Source of the DNA: Chloroflexi bacterium HGW-Chloroflexi-10
Lineage (GTDB): Bacteria; Chloroflexota; Anaerolineae; Anaerolineales; Anaerolineaceae
NCBI GenBank assembly: GCA_002840755.1
Contig: PHBZ01000005.1
Coordinates: 1 to 64,000 of the forward strand
DNA length: 64,000 bases
Direction of reading: 5' to 3'
Shown here one piece after another: positions 42,785 to 52,387 of this stretch. Positions within the stretch are counted from its first letter, which is position 1; each line of letters begins with the position of its first letter. The position numbers and the translations under genes were made by a program. Under the pieces are notes generated by a model, which was given only the letters and a program-made list of their open reading frames with translations, made no database searches and was not told the DNA's origin.

Positions 42785-43981
42785 ATGATTGAACCATTAA
42801 AACCAATCGAGACAAACACGCTCTATACACTCAGCAAAATTTGCTGGGAAACATCCGATTGGAAAAAAGCGCTCGATGAAATCTCCATTAAAATTCGGCC
42901 CTATTTTATCTTTGACAACCTTGCCGTATACCTGTATGACCCCACTCACTCAAACCTTGAAGTGGCTTATGCCCGCGCAACCGGACGTGGAAAATCCAAG
43001 GAAGCCGATGTTGCCTGGGGAGAAAAGATTGTGTCGGAAGTGGTGCGGAAAGGCAGCACGATCCTGAATGAACCGGATACCGATGTTGCGGACCGGCTTC
43101 AAAAACCATTTGTGTTGGGCATACCCTTACAATCCAATAATTCCGAATTTGGAGTGGTTGTATTTATCCGGTTTGGGACCCCTCAATTTACCCAGGATCA
43201 CATTAACTTTGCGGAATTTATGTCTCAACAAATTTCTTCCATGATCCTGCGCTATGAAAGAGAAGAGATGATCAAAAAACTGGAAGGGCATATTCAGACC
43301 TTGCAAATCCAGGATGATTTTATCTCCACCCTATCTCATGAATTGAAAAATCCAATTGGCTTTATAAAAGGATATACCACTACACTCTTGCGCAGAGATA
43401 CTACCTGGAGCCGTGATATACAGATGGAATTCCTGAATATCATCGACTCGGAAACTGACCGTCTGCGCGACCTGATTGACAATTTGCTGGATTCTTCCCG
43501 ATTGCAGTCTGGGAACGCAAACTTAAATATCCAGATAATCCGGTTGGATGCGCTGCTGAATGATGTTGTCGCTCACTCGCGGATCCATAACCCAAATACA
43601 ATGATCCAAGTCGACATTCGCCAGGAACTTCCGAATCTCCAGGGAGATCCGCGCCGCTTAAAACAGGTGTTTGATAACCTGATATCCAATGCAGCCAAAT
43701 ATGCCCCTGATTCTCCCGTGCATATCCGTGTTTATCGCGAGCCGCATGGGATTTCAATCGATGTCCGTGATCGCGGCCCGGGTATCTCCCCGCGTGAGCT
43801 GGATAAAATCTTCGAACGGTTCTACCGCGTGGAAGGAAACTCCAGCATCACTCATGGCTCAGGGTTAGGATTATTTATCTGCAAGAAAATTGTTGAGGCC
43901 CATCAAGGAGAAATCAGCGTAGCCTCCACACTGGGAAAAGGAACCATTTTTCATATATACCTACCCTTGATGCGCGAATGA
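42785..43981 (+). CDS. GAF-domain histidine kinase, 398 aa
   Basis: An N-terminal GAF-like sensor (about residues 15-165), then a coiled coil, HisKA with STLSHELKNPIGFIKGY, and HATPase with DNLISNAAKYAP, VRDRGPGIS and HGSGLGLFICKKI. No membrane segments, so it senses a cytoplasmic signal. It lies 4 bp after the first kinase and 27 bp before the response regulator. Confidence 0.9.
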   Translation: MIEPLKPIETNTLYTLSKICWETSDWKKALDEISIKIRPYFIFDNLAVYLYDPTHSNLEVAYARATGRGKSKEADVAWGEKIVSEVVRKGSTILNEPDTDVADRLQKPFVLGIPLQSNNSEFGVVVFIRFGTPQFTQDHINFAEFMSQQISSMILRYEREEMIKKLEGHIQTLQIQDDFISTLSHELKNPIGFIKGYTTTLLRRDTTWSRDIQMEFLNIIDSETDRLRDLIDNLLDSSRLQSGNANLNIQIIRLDALLNDVVAHSRIHNPNTMIQVDIRQELPNLQGDPRRLKQVFDNLISNAAKYAPDSPVHIRVYREPHGISIDVRDRGPGISPRELDKIFERFYRVEGNSSITHGSGLGLFICKKIVEAHQGEISVASTLGKGTIFHIYLPLMRE

Positions 43982-44008
43982 TTGACAAAGGAATGATCGG
44001 AGGACTGG

Positions 44009-44710
44009 ATGACAAAAAATACGAAAATATTGGTCGTGGATGATGAACAACTTTATCGTCATCTGGTAAAAGTAAATCTCGAATCAGAAGGCTACGAGGT
44101 CATTTCTGCTGCCAATGGTGAAGAGTGCCTGGATATGGTCTCCAACAAACACCCCGACCTGGTCATTCTGGATGTGATGATGCCGAAACTGGATGGGTTT
44201 TCCACACTGGAACGCATCCGCCAATTCAGTGAAGTTCCAGTAATTATGCTGACCGGGAAAAACGAGGAACAGGATCGGGTTCGGGGTTTGAATGCCGGCG
44301 CGGATGATTATGTAGCCAAACCATTTTCAGCCACCGAGCTGATCGCACGCGTCCGGGCAGTCCTTCGCCGTTCCACAACAGCCGAACAGGGAAGCGCCAA
44401 CCGCTTTTTTGCTCATGGCGATCTACGAATTGATCTGGCGCGGGCAGAAATCTGGCGCGAGGATGCTCCCATTTTTTTATCTGCCACAGAATACAAGCTG
44501 CTCATTCAATTTGCCCACAACGTTGGTAAAGTAATGCCCGCTGAAGAACTGTTGAGCGCTATCTGGGGACCTCAATACCGCGATGATAAAGAGATCCTTT
44601 GGGTGAGCATTGCCCGTTTACGCCAGAAATTGGAGAAAGACCCGCATAATCCCGTACACATTGTTACTCGTTCAGGCCTGGGTTATTTGATGCCCCCGGT
44701 GGATGAATAA
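44009..44710 (+). CDS. OmpR/PhoB-type response regulator, 233 aa
   Basis: Receiver domain with acidic DDEQ near the N-terminus, phospho-acceptor Asp in VILDVMMPKLDGF and conserved Lys in VAKPFSATELI. The C-terminal winged helix (LSATEYKLLIQFAHNVGKV; VSIARLRQKLEKDP) is of OmpR type. Likely output for one or both kinases upstream. Confidence 0.93.
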   Translation: MTKNTKILVVDDEQLYRHLVKVNLESEGYEVISAANGEECLDMVSNKHPDLVILDVMMPKLDGFSTLERIRQFSEVPVIMLTGKNEEQDRVRGLNAGADDYVAKPFSATELIARVRAVLRRSTTAEQGSANRFFAHGDLRIDLARAEIWREDAPIFLSATEYKLLIQFAHNVGKVMPAEELLSAIWGPQYRDDKEILWVSIARLRQKLEKDPHNPVHIVTRSGLGYLMPPVDE

Positions 44711-44727
44711 TTCTGCTTAGAGGTAAA

Positions 44728-45015
44728 ATGATCAATCAATTTGAAGAAAAAGGGAAAATATTTACACCGGTAATCAGTAAACAGCCTATCGATGTAATTA
44801 TCCAGACAATTTCTCATCGAATTTTAGGCAAAGTACATATCCGCCCATCCGACAGGTTAATCGATGAATTGAACAAAACCGAACAATTTATCGCTGTAAC
44901 GGATGCAAGGATATTGACCCATGAAAACATTATCATTTATGCGGCTGAATTCATCACAGTTAACAGCTCCCAGATTATTTGGATTCTTCCTTTGGAAGAG
45001 TTACAGCAGGCATAA
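44728..45015 (+). CDS. Hypothetical protein, 95 aa, between response regulator and cpaF-like gene
   Basis: A small mixed alpha/beta protein with strands such as IIVYAAEFITVNSSQIIWIL-like at the C-terminus; no signal peptide. It starts 18 bp after the response regulator and ends 3 bp before the ATPase gene, so it is in the same transcript. Function unknown; a link to the pilus ATPase or signalling is only positional. Confidence 0.75.
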   Translation: MINQFEEKGKIFTPVISKQPIDVIIQTISHRILGKVHIRPSDRLIDELNKTEQFIAVTDARILTHENIIIYAAEFITVNSSQIIWILPLEELQQA

Positions 45016-45018
45016 TTA

Positions 45019-46338
45019 ATGGTTAATCCAAGCGCATTTTCATCGAACTCGCCAGAAATGGCTAAACTGAAGCAGCATCTGATCACCATGGTAAGCCGCG
45101 AGTTGGAAGCCAAGACACCGCCCTATCGCGAACGGGATGCTTTTGTCAAAAACGCTTTAACAGCTTCTTACCAATCTTTACACTTAAGCTTGCCCGGCTC
45201 CATCCAAAATCAGATATTTAAAGAAATATTGGATGATATTCTGGGTTTTGGAGCCTTACAACCCCTTCTGGATGATCCTACGGTCAGCGAAATAATGGTC
45301 AATGGCCCACACAATATCTATATCGAGCAAAAGGGGAAATTAATCAAAACCGGAATCCAGTTTCCCAATGACGAAGCGGTGATCAAAGTGATTGAGAAGA
45401 TCATCCTGCCGCTGGGACGACGGGTTGACGCGGAAAGCCCCATGGTGGATGCGCGTTTGCCGGACGGATCACGGGTCAATGCAATCATATCGCCTGTTGC
45501 GATTGACGGCCCATCGATTACGATCAGAAAATTTAATAAAGGCCGTCTTCCCATGGAACAGCTGATTGAGTATGGTTCAATCACCAGCAACATGGCTGAA
45601 TTATTGCGGGCCTGCGTCATCTCCCGATTAAACATTATTATTTCGGGGGGCACCGGGTCCGGAAAAACCACATTACTGAACGCTTTATCCGGGTACATTC
45701 CCTCGGATGAACGCATCGTAACCATTGAAGACGCCGCCGAGTTGCAATTACAGCAGGATCACATCGTCCGCCTGGAAACCAAATCCCCGGATATCGAGGG
45801 GAAAAATGCAGTCATGATCCGTGACCTGGTACGAAATTCCTTGCGCATGCGCCCGGACCGGATTGTGGTTGGTGAGGTGCGCGGCGGCGAGGCGCTGGAT
45901 ATGCTGCAAGCCATGAATACCGGTCATGATGGATCTTTAACTACCCTGCATGCGAACACCCCACGCGATGCGCTCTCTCGTTTGGAAACCATGTGTTTAA
46001 TGGCCGGTATGGACTTACCGATCAAAGTCATTCGTGAGCAAATTGCCAGCGCCATTGATTTAATCGTCCAGCAATCACGCCTGAGGGATGGCAGCCGTAA
46101 AGTCACTTCCATCACCGAGGTCTCCGGCATGGAAGGCAGCACTATTGTGATGACGGAGATCTTTAAGTTCGAGCAAACCGGTGTCGCCACGGATGGTAAA
46201 GTTTTGGGAGATTTAAAACCAAGCGGGATTCGCCCCTTTTTCAGCCCGCAGCTTGAACAAAATGGGTTTAAATTGGGACCCGAGGTGTTTGGCGCTAATC
46301 TGGGTCAGATGCTGAACTCCGGACGGCAAAGAAGATAA
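45019..46338 (+). CDS. cpaF: CpaF/TadA-type secretion ATPase, 439 aa
   Basis: N-terminal helical domain, then [20 protein letters not shown] typical of CpaF, Walker [28 protein letters not shown] (Asp box), Walker [21 protein letters not shown] and His box [14 protein letters not shown]. It would power Tad-type pili or related export. No other tad genes occur in the window, so it may be an orphan or have another partner. Confidence 0.92.
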   Translation: MVNPSAFSSNSPEMAKLKQHLITMVSRELEAKTPPYRERDAFVKNALTASYQSLHLSLPGSIQNQIFKEILDDILGFGALQPLLDDPTVSEIMVNGPHNIYIEQKGKLIKTGIQFPNDEAVIKVIEKIILPLGRRVDAESPMVDARLPDGSRVNAIISPVAIDGPSITIRKFNKGRLPMEQLIEYGSITSNMAELLRACVISRLNIIISGGTGSGKTTLLNALSGYIPSDERIVTIEDAAELQLQQDHIVRLETKSPDIEGKNAVMIRDLVRNSLRMRPDRIVVGEVRGGEALDMLQAMNTGHDGSLTTLHANTPRDALSRLETMCLMAGMDLPIKVIREQIASAIDLIVQQSRLRDGSRKVTSITEVSGMEGSTIVMTEIFKFEQTGVATDGKVLGDLKPSGIRPFFSPQLEQNGFKLGPEVFGANLGQMLNSGRQRR

Positions 46339-46420
46339 GAAACTAATGCTATAATGATTCAATACCCGCAGTCACAAATTACGTAACATCTCAATAAAAT
46401 GGGATTGGGAGAAGATCAGC

Positions 46421-47101
46421 ATGGATAAACATACACAATATATGCAGGTAAGGACCAAAAAATTAGGTTTACTGATTTATGATGCTCGTCTTTCAACTGG
46501 CAAAACCCTCGAAGAGTGTGCCCAAATCACCGGTATCGCAGTATCCCGTCTCGAATCCTTTGAGAAAGGGCAGGTCTCGCCTACTTTACCGGAGATTGAA
46601 GTTCTGGCCTATTCTCTAAAAATACCCATGGAACATTTTTGGGGAAAGCAGATTATCAGTCAGACCAAACAGCCTGATCAGGCGAAAAAATTTCAGCAAT
46701 TACTGATCATCCGCCAACGCCTTATCGGCGCCAATATAAAGAAAATTCGCACCGATAAGGGTATCAGCCTGGAGGATATCGCCCAGAATAATCATGTGGA
46801 CACGGAGGTCTTTCGTCAATTTGAGTATGGGGAAAAAGAAATCCCCCTGCCGCAATTGGAACTGATCGCCAAATTCCTGAAATGCCGCGTTGAAGACTTC
46901 TTTGACACACAAGGGGTGATCAGTAACTGGCGAAAAGAACAACAGCAGTTACGCGATTTAACCGGACTGCCGGCCGCAATCCGCGAATTCGTCACCAAGC
47001 CGGTTAACATTCCCTATATAGAATTGGCATTACGCCTGAGCGAGTTGGATGTTCAGAAACTGCGCCTGGTTGCAGAAGGTTTATTGGAGATCACTTATTA
47101 G
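46421..47101 (+). CDS. Transcriptional regulator with two XRE helix-turn-helix domains, 226 aa
   Basis: First XRE domain near residues 10-70 (LEECAQITGIAVSRLESFEK), second near 105-160 (LEDIAQNNHVDTEVFRQFEY), with a C-terminal helical tail. Two XRE domains in one chain suggest binding to a paired site. It directly abuts the TPR gene downstream (ATG after stop). Confidence 0.88.
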   Translation: MDKHTQYMQVRTKKLGLLIYDARLSTGKTLEECAQITGIAVSRLESFEKGQVSPTLPEIEVLAYSLKIPMEHFWGKQIISQTKQPDQAKKFQQLLIIRQRLIGANIKKIRTDKGISLEDIAQNNHVDTEVFRQFEYGEKEIPLPQLELIAKFLKCRVEDFFDTQGVISNWRKEQQQLRDLTGLPAAIREFVTKPVNIPYIELALRLSELDVQKLRLVAEGLLEITY

Positions 47102-47623
47102 ATGAGCATGACCATACAACAACAAGCCGAAAAATCTTACAAGAATAAAGATTACCAAAAAGCCGCTGACTTGTATTTACAGGCTGCGCTTTTACCGGAA
47201 AGTGAAGTGCTGCACGCGGCTGAGATGAAGAACAATGCCAGTGTATCTTTTCTGTTGGCTCACCAACCACAACAAGCACTGGATGTGGTTACCGGTACGA
47301 GTGAACTGTTCTTACAGGCTAATGATCGCAAACGCAGCGCCATGGCGCTGGGTAACCAGGCTTCCGCTCTGGAGGCATTGGGGCGCTTCAGTGAAGCCAT
47401 GCCGCTTTATGTTCAGGCTGCTGAAACCCTGAAAGAACTCCAGGAGCCGGAACTGCGTTCTTATGTGCTGAAAAAGATTTCAGCATTACAGATAAAAACC
47501 GGTAAACAATTTGAGGCACTCGGCAGCATGGCGGCTGCGCTGGATGATGCCCCCACCCTCTCCCCGAAGGAGAAAACACTCAAGAAATTAACTGACTGGG
47601 TTTCCAAGCTGATGCGGCGATAA
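47102..47623 (+). CDS. TPR-like helical repeat protein, 173 aa
   Basis: Starts immediately after the XRE stop. Helical repeats of TPR type (SYKNKDYQKAADLYLQAALL; ALGNQASALEALGRFSEAMP) fill most of the chain. Likely a protein-interaction scaffold, perhaps working with the XRE regulator. Confidence 0.82.
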   Translation: MSMTIQQQAEKSYKNKDYQKAADLYLQAALLPESEVLHAAEMKNNASVSFLLAHQPQQALDVVTGTSELFLQANDRKRSAMALGNQASALEALGRFSEAMPLYVQAAETLKELQEPELRSYVLKKISALQIKTGKQFEALGSMAAALDDAPTLSPKEKTLKKLTDWVSKLMRR

Positions 47624-47641
47624 ACCCAACCGAAAATTTCT

Positions 47642-48496
47642 ATGCCTGGTGATTACACTATCTCCCCTGCGCGTTACGAAGACCATTCAACCCTGGCTGA
47701 TTTTCTGGCTTTTGAATATTTTGTTCACCGTCACCTGGATTGGCGCACTTCACTGGATTGGCTGGGTCACCAGCCTTTTAATGTGGCCAAAGCAGATGGT
47801 GAACTGGTTGCCTGTTACGCGGCCCCGCCCGAACCTGAAAGCGTAGCCTGGATCCGGCTCTTCGCCTGTGCAGCCATGTATTCGCGTCAGAACCTGCTTA
47901 AGCATTTTCTGGAACTATCCTTATCGGAATATAAACCCGGGGTAGAAATGATCGCTGCTCTTGGTCTGGAAAACTGGTTTTCAAAAAACCTGATCCAACT
48001 GAATTTTGAACTTTACCAACAGATCATTGTGCTGGAATGGGAGGACAAAGCGCCTTTACGCACTTTTCCTGCCGATTCCTCATTTTATCTGCGCCTGATG
48101 GATCAGAAGGATCTGGCGGAGGTCGCGGCGCTGGATGCCCTGTGTTTTCCGCCGCTCTGGCAAATCCCGATGGCCGGTATGAAACACGCTTTCCTGGCCT
48201 CCGGACATGCCACCGTGATTGAGCTGGACCAGCAAATCGTTGGGTATCAAATCACAACCGAGGCGCTGTCTTCGGCGCACCTGGCGCGGATTGCTGTGCA
48301 TCCCAACTACCGCGGGATCAATTTAGGCGCCAGCCTGCTCCATAATTTGTTTCGCCACTATCAAAAATTAGGGATTCACCGGATCACGGTTAATACCCAG
48401 AACGATAACCTCACCTCGCAATCCTTGTATAAAAAAGCGGGATTTGTGCTGATTGATGAAAGCTACCCGGTTTTTATACAGCGCCTGCCCGGATAA
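47642..48496 (+). CDS. GNAT acetyltransferase, 284 aa
   Basis: The C-terminal half has the GNAT acetyl-CoA loop (LARIAVHPNYRGINLGASLL) and a closing VNTQNDNLTSQSLYKKAGF. The N-terminal half is a degenerate GNAT-like or substrate-binding domain. Substrate unknown. Starts 19 bp after the TPR gene. Confidence 0.85.
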   Translation: MPGDYTISPARYEDHSTLADFLAFEYFVHRHLDWRTSLDWLGHQPFNVAKADGELVACYAAPPEPESVAWIRLFACAAMYSRQNLLKHFLELSLSEYKPGVEMIAALGLENWFSKNLIQLNFELYQQIIVLEWEDKAPLRTFPADSSFYLRLMDQKDLAEVAALDALCFPPLWQIPMAGMKHAFLASGHATVIELDQQIVGYQITTEALSSAHLARIAVHPNYRGINLGASLLHNLFRHYQKLGIHRITVNTQNDNLTSQSLYKKAGFVLIDESYPVFIQRLPG

Positions 48497-48592
48497 AAAC
48501 TCAACGGATGACGCGGCTAAGCCTTAGATATTTAATTGACTTTTGTTGTCCGATATGTGAGAATTCATCCAACTTATTTGGAGGTTGTGTTA

Positions 48593-49273
48593 ATGAGTAA
48601 ACGTGAAGAAATTCGTAAAAGAAGACAACAAAAGCAAAAACGCCAGAATCTGATTGTTCTGGGTATCGTGAGCGTCTTCGCCATCGCTGTGGTCGGTATT
48701 ATTGTTTATCAATCCCTAAAACCCATCGGCGAAATTAAAACCCTGGAAGAACGCAATCATCCAACCCCGGATGGGATGGCGCTGGGTGATCCGAATGCGC
48801 CGGTTGTGGTGGAAGAATTTTCTGATTTTCAATGCGTGGCTTGCTTTAATTTCTGGGATAATCAGGAAGCAGATTTTATCGACACGTACGTGGCCACCGG
48901 TAAAGTCTATTTCAAATACAATGCTTTTAATATTTTCGGCGCCGAGTCGGACCAGGCTGCCAAGGCGGCCTACTGCGCCAATGAACAGGATCGCTTTTGG
49001 GATTACCACGATATGCTGTTTGTCAACTGGAACGGTGAAAATACCGGAAACTACAACGCCAAACGGCTGGAAGCATTTGCAGAAAACATCGGCCTGAATA
49101 CCAGTGAATTCAATCAATGTTACAACAGCTCAAAATATAATACCGAAATCCAGCAAAGCCACCAACTCGGGCTGCAAAAAGGGGTCAACTCGACTCCCAG
49201 TTTTATTGTGAATGGGCAGCTGGTCTTTTCCAATGACCTGGTGAGTACCATCGAAGGTCTGTTAGGCAATTAA
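48593..49273 (+). CDS. Membrane-anchored DsbA/thioredoxin-like protein, 226 aa
   Basis: I chose the ATG at 48593 with a GGAGG site, giving a basic N-terminus, one membrane anchor (LIVLGIVSVFAIAVVGIIVY) and an extracytoplasmic thioredoxin fold with FSDFQCVACFNFW (CxxC active site) and a cis-Pro loop (NSTPSFIVNG). Thioredoxin_4/DsbA family. It probably makes or reshuffles disulfides in exported proteins. A TTGACT box about 57 bp upstream may be part of its promoter. Confidence 0.9.
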   Translation: MSKREEIRKRRQQKQKRQNLIVLGIVSVFAIAVVGIIVYQSLKPIGEIKTLEERNHPTPDGMALGDPNAPVVVEEFSDFQCVACFNFWDNQEADFIDTYVATGKVYFKYNAFNIFGAESDQAAKAAYCANEQDRFWDYHDMLFVNWNGENTGNYNAKRLEAFAENIGLNTSEFNQCYNSSKYNTEIQQSHQLGLQKGVNSTPSFIVNGQLVFSNDLVSTIEGLLGN

Positions 49274-49410
49274 CCCGGCTGTGCAGCTGGCAACCCTTTT
49301 TTGAGGCTGCCTGAGCGGTTGAGCCGCGGCGTGATTTGGGTTGTTTTGTGGTCAGTTCGCCTGTCGTTTTACCCCCTTTCCGGATAGCGAAAGAGAGCAT
49401 TGGTGGTAAA

Positions 49411-49530
49411 ATGTATGGCTGCGGTTATCGCTTAATCATTGATGAACAGGCTTTGAAAAAACGGCCGGTTCAGCAGGACTTCAGCCATAAGGATTTCCGC
49501 AAAAAAACCATCGATGGGATGAAAGAATGA
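49411..49530 (+). CDS. Possible small protein, 39 aa, coupled to lipoprotein gene
   Basis: ATG at 49411; the stop (TGA 49528-49530) overlaps the ATG of the lipoprotein gene. Sequence MYGCGYRLIIDEQALKKRPV and on is polar and basic. Weak ribosome-binding site (ggtggt). It may simply act as a leader ORF. Confidence 0.35.
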   Translation: MYGCGYRLIIDEQALKKRPVQQDFSHKDFRKKTIDGMKE

Positions 49531-50330
49531 ACACAAAAAACAACCATAAACACATCCGGAATATTGGCGGAAGCCTTGTTTTAATCCTCGTCATTGTATT
49601 GGCTTTTAGTTCCTGCGCGCCGAGTAAGGTTGCTGAAACAGAACTGAGCGCCGCCCCGACTGAGGCCGCTGTTGAAACCAGCCTGCCAACGGTTCTTCCA
49701 ACCGAAGCGGCAACCGTTTTGCCCGAGCCAACTTTGGAACCCAGCCCCACGGCAACCCCGGAACCGACCGCGGTACCGAGCAACACACCGGTTCCGGCCG
49801 TCGAACTGATTGACGAGGGCATCGAAGTGTGGGCCATTCCGCAGGGCGCCGCGGTGGTAACCTCCATCAGTGACTTGACCCCGGACTCTTACCGGAAGGT
49901 TGCTGAAGGCTATGTTAAGAATGATGTGATGAACCTCAAAGTCCCCTCCAGCAGCATTGTTGTGGAGGCTCATTTTAATCAGGCCATCCCCAATGACGCA
50001 CAACTGAAGGTGTATTCCTTCAGCCTGCCCAGCGGCGCCTGGTACACCGCACCGATCACCCCTGCCAAAGCGGATGATACCACGGGTGTTTTTGTGATCA
50101 ATCACAACGCGATGAACAACCCGCCGTTCTGGGAAATTACCTACCACCTCAAACTGGAAGGCGCGGAGGGTAAAGTGTATTGGGAACAGGATCTCCGCTT
50201 GTTTAAGGCGCTGCCGGATACCTGCTGGGACGGCAGCCTGCCCCATCCGGTAACCCTGTACTGCCCGAATACGGACGGCGACTTGAATTTCAATGACTAT
50301 GAAAATTTCAACCCCGCCGCTTTACCGTAG
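49527..50330 (+). CDS. Secreted lipoprotein of unknown function, 267 aa
   Basis: Signal peptide ends in a lipobox (LAFSSC at about residue 30), then a Pro/Thr/Glu-rich stalk of about 60 residues and a folded domain of about 170 residues with two late cysteines (DTCWDGS; LYCPN). It ends TDGDLNFNDYENFNPAALP. Exported and membrane-tethered. Function unknown. Confidence 0.8.
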   Translation: MNTKNNHKHIRNIGGSLVLILVIVLAFSSCAPSKVAETELSAAPTEAAVETSLPTVLPTEAATVLPEPTLEPSPTATPEPTAVPSNTPVPAVELIDEGIEVWAIPQGAAVVTSISDLTPDSYRKVAEGYVKNDVMNLKVPSSSIVVEAHFNQAIPNDAQLKVYSFSLPSGAWYTAPITPAKADDTTGVFVINHNAMNNPPFWEITYHLKLEGAEGKVYWEQDLRLFKALPDTCWDGSLPHPVTLYCPNTDGDLNFNDYENFNPAALP

Positions 50331-50389
50331 AACCGTAAAAAGGTTTCTACAGCGCTGAAATTCCGCCGGTCATACAGCATTTGACTTCA

Positions 50390-50767
50390 TTGCCGGCCAT
50401 ACCCGGGAATCCTGGGTATGGCCGGCATATTCGTTTTTAATCGTGCATCGTGCAAAATATTCCAATCGGAACGAATATCTTTTCCGGAAAAACCAGTGAT
50501 GGTGGGGGTAGAAATTTTGGAGACCCCGGATATTGGGTTCTGCGGATTGGAACGAATGCAGGAACGAATAGGGTTCGATTGCTAGTGCGGGGACGCTAAA
50601 GCGGGAAATGGGAAATTTGGCAGCGGGTAGAGCCGGCACGCTCTAACGCTTTTAATACAAATAGTGGTGTTGGCTATTCTGTTGATAAAAGTGCAATAGT
50701 CAATCATTTTATTAAATATGGTTGTTGATTTTTAGTTATTGCAGAATAAACGTTCTAATTTGTCAAG
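50390..50767 (-). repeat. Non-coding repeat element B (inverted copy of element A)
   Basis: On the minus strand: TTGACA (50766), 17-bp spacer, TGCAAT (50743), later ggtttttccggaaaa and attcgttccgattggaat as in element A, ending in a perfect hairpin gccggccataccc/gggtatggccggc (50394-50427). It sits directly against a remnant of the small-terminase gene. Confidence 0.65.
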
Positions 50768-50782
50768 AGGCAAAATGTCGTA

Positions 50783-50825
50783 GTGCGTTCACATTTCCAG
50801 GCTGACCAGCGCGTCTTTTAACCAC
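50783..50825 (-). pseudogene. Remnant N-terminus of small-terminase-like gene
   Basis: Minus strand reads GTG then VKRRAGQPGNVNA, matching the start of the gene at 14630-14983 (VKRRGGQPGNVNA), then runs into element B. The following spacer (50826-50945) also matches 14984-15090. Confidence 0.75.
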
Positions 50826-51002
50826 ATCACCACCTTATACAGGATATTAAACAACACACTCGCCAAATATGCGGGTGTGTTCATATTAAATATAAATGTT
50901 CAATTTATTCAATCCTCAAATTCGATTGATTAAAGGAAAAAAAAGTGCAATAATCTTTTTGGGGAAATCCTACCCATCAAACCCAAAAAAGGGAAACAGA
51001 AG

Positions 51003-52343
51003 ATGCAATTTCTTCGACAAATCCTGCTTGAGTTATTAGTTTTATTTAAGAAAAATAAATATTTGGTTTTCTTAAAAGATCTTTTAGTAATTATTATTCT
51101 TATTATTCTTTATCAGCGATTCGTTCTAGGATACACAGAATGGGTAGCTTGGACTGGTTTTGGAGAAACTTCACCAGATGGTAATAAAACTTTTTGGGAT
51201 TGGCTGGATTTGTTAATAATTCCATTTGTTTTGTCAATCGGTGCTTTAATATTTAATAAAATACAAAAAGAAAATGAACAAAATTTTGCTAAACAACGTT
51301 ATGCAGATGAACAAAGTTTGATCCAAACCAGATTTGTCAAAGAACAAGAGTTGATTGGTCAAAGACAAGAAAATGAAATGCTATTAAATCTTGATATCCA
51401 AAGGGGAACATCTTTTCAAGCTTTTATTGATCGAATGAGTGATCTTGTTCTAAAAAATGATTTACAAGATACTTCATGTAAAGGAGAAATAAAATCAATT
51501 GCCCGATCATTAACAATAACAAATATGTTTACATTGGATGAAGTTCGCAATAATCTCCTTTTAAAATTCTTAAGAGAATTGAAACTTCTTGATATTCAAA
51601 ACCCCATTATTGTTTTTGACAAATATGATCTCAGAAAAATGGCATTAAAAAGCGTTGATTTTACAGGTATTTCTTTAAAGAATGTAAATCTCGAGGAAGC
51701 AGATTTAGCTGATTGTATTTTTGACCAAACGTGTTTACGAGGTGCCGATTTAACTCGTGCGAAATTATATGGAGCAAAATTTTTAAAGGCTGATCTTCAA
51801 AATGCTCAAATACATCAAACAAATTTGGCGACAACCACAATTAAAAATTGCAATTTCTCGAATGCCGGTTTGATAATGGCGACCTTGGTTGGTTATATAA
51901 CTGAAACAAATTTTGCTAAAGCAAAAATGAGGGATATGAATATTGAATTAACAACATTTGAAGAATGCGACTTCTCAGAAGTTGATTTTACTTCATCTGA
52001 TTTTATGGGCGTAAATTTTACTAATTGCGATGTCAGTAATGCTAAATTTAGACATGCAAAATTTCGAGGGGGTTCATTTCACGAATCCAATCTTTCAAAT
52101 ACCGATTTTAGTGGATTAGACCTATCTGGTGTTAGTTTCTTAAATTCAGACTTAAGTAATGCGAGATTTGAAAATTATCTTGATTTTAGAACCATTGTTA
52201 CTTATAAACAACTTGCTCAGGCAAAACACCTCGAAGGTGCCACCCTCCCCGACGGCACCATCTTCCACGGCAATCCTCAAGACCTCCTCGAAATGTACCC
52301 ATCCCAAACAACCGCCACCCCTGAACCAGACCAATCCCCCTAA
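51003..52343 (+). CDS. Membrane-anchored coiled-coil pentapeptide-repeat protein (copy 2), 446 aa
   Basis: Same layout as the gene at 15137: two hydrophobic segments separated by a loop ending NKTFWDWLDLLIIPFV, coiled coil with repeated RYADEQ/RFVKEQ, helical domain, pentapeptide repeats (about 215-405) and a tail LEGATLPDGTIFHGNPQDLL. It follows a remnant small-terminase start exactly as copy 1 does. Sequence divergence from copy 1 is large outside shared blocks, so duplication is not recent. It probably assembles at the membrane; target unknown. Confidence 0.85.
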   Translation: MQFLRQILLELLVLFKKNKYLVFLKDLLVIIILIILYQRFVLGYTEWVAWTGFGETSPDGNKTFWDWLDLLIIPFVLSIGALIFNKIQKENEQNFAKQRYADEQSLIQTRFVKEQELIGQRQENEMLLNLDIQRGTSFQAFIDRMSDLVLKNDLQDTSCKGEIKSIARSLTITNMFTLDEVRNNLLLKFLRELKLLDIQNPIIVFDKYDLRKMALKSVDFTGISLKNVNLEEADLADCIFDQTCLRGADLTRAKLYGAKFLKADLQNAQIHQTNLATTTIKNCNFSNAGLIMATLVGYITETNFAKAKMRDMNIELTTFEECDFSEVDFTSSDFMGVNFTNCDVSNAKFRHAKFRGGSFHESNLSNTDFSGLDLSGVSFLNSDLSNARFENYLDFRTIVTYKQLAQAKHLEGATLPDGTIFHGNPQDLLEMYPSQTTATPEPDQSP

Positions 52344-52387
52344 GTAACGCCCAATCCAGTAGACGACTCAAATACACCTGAGGAAAA

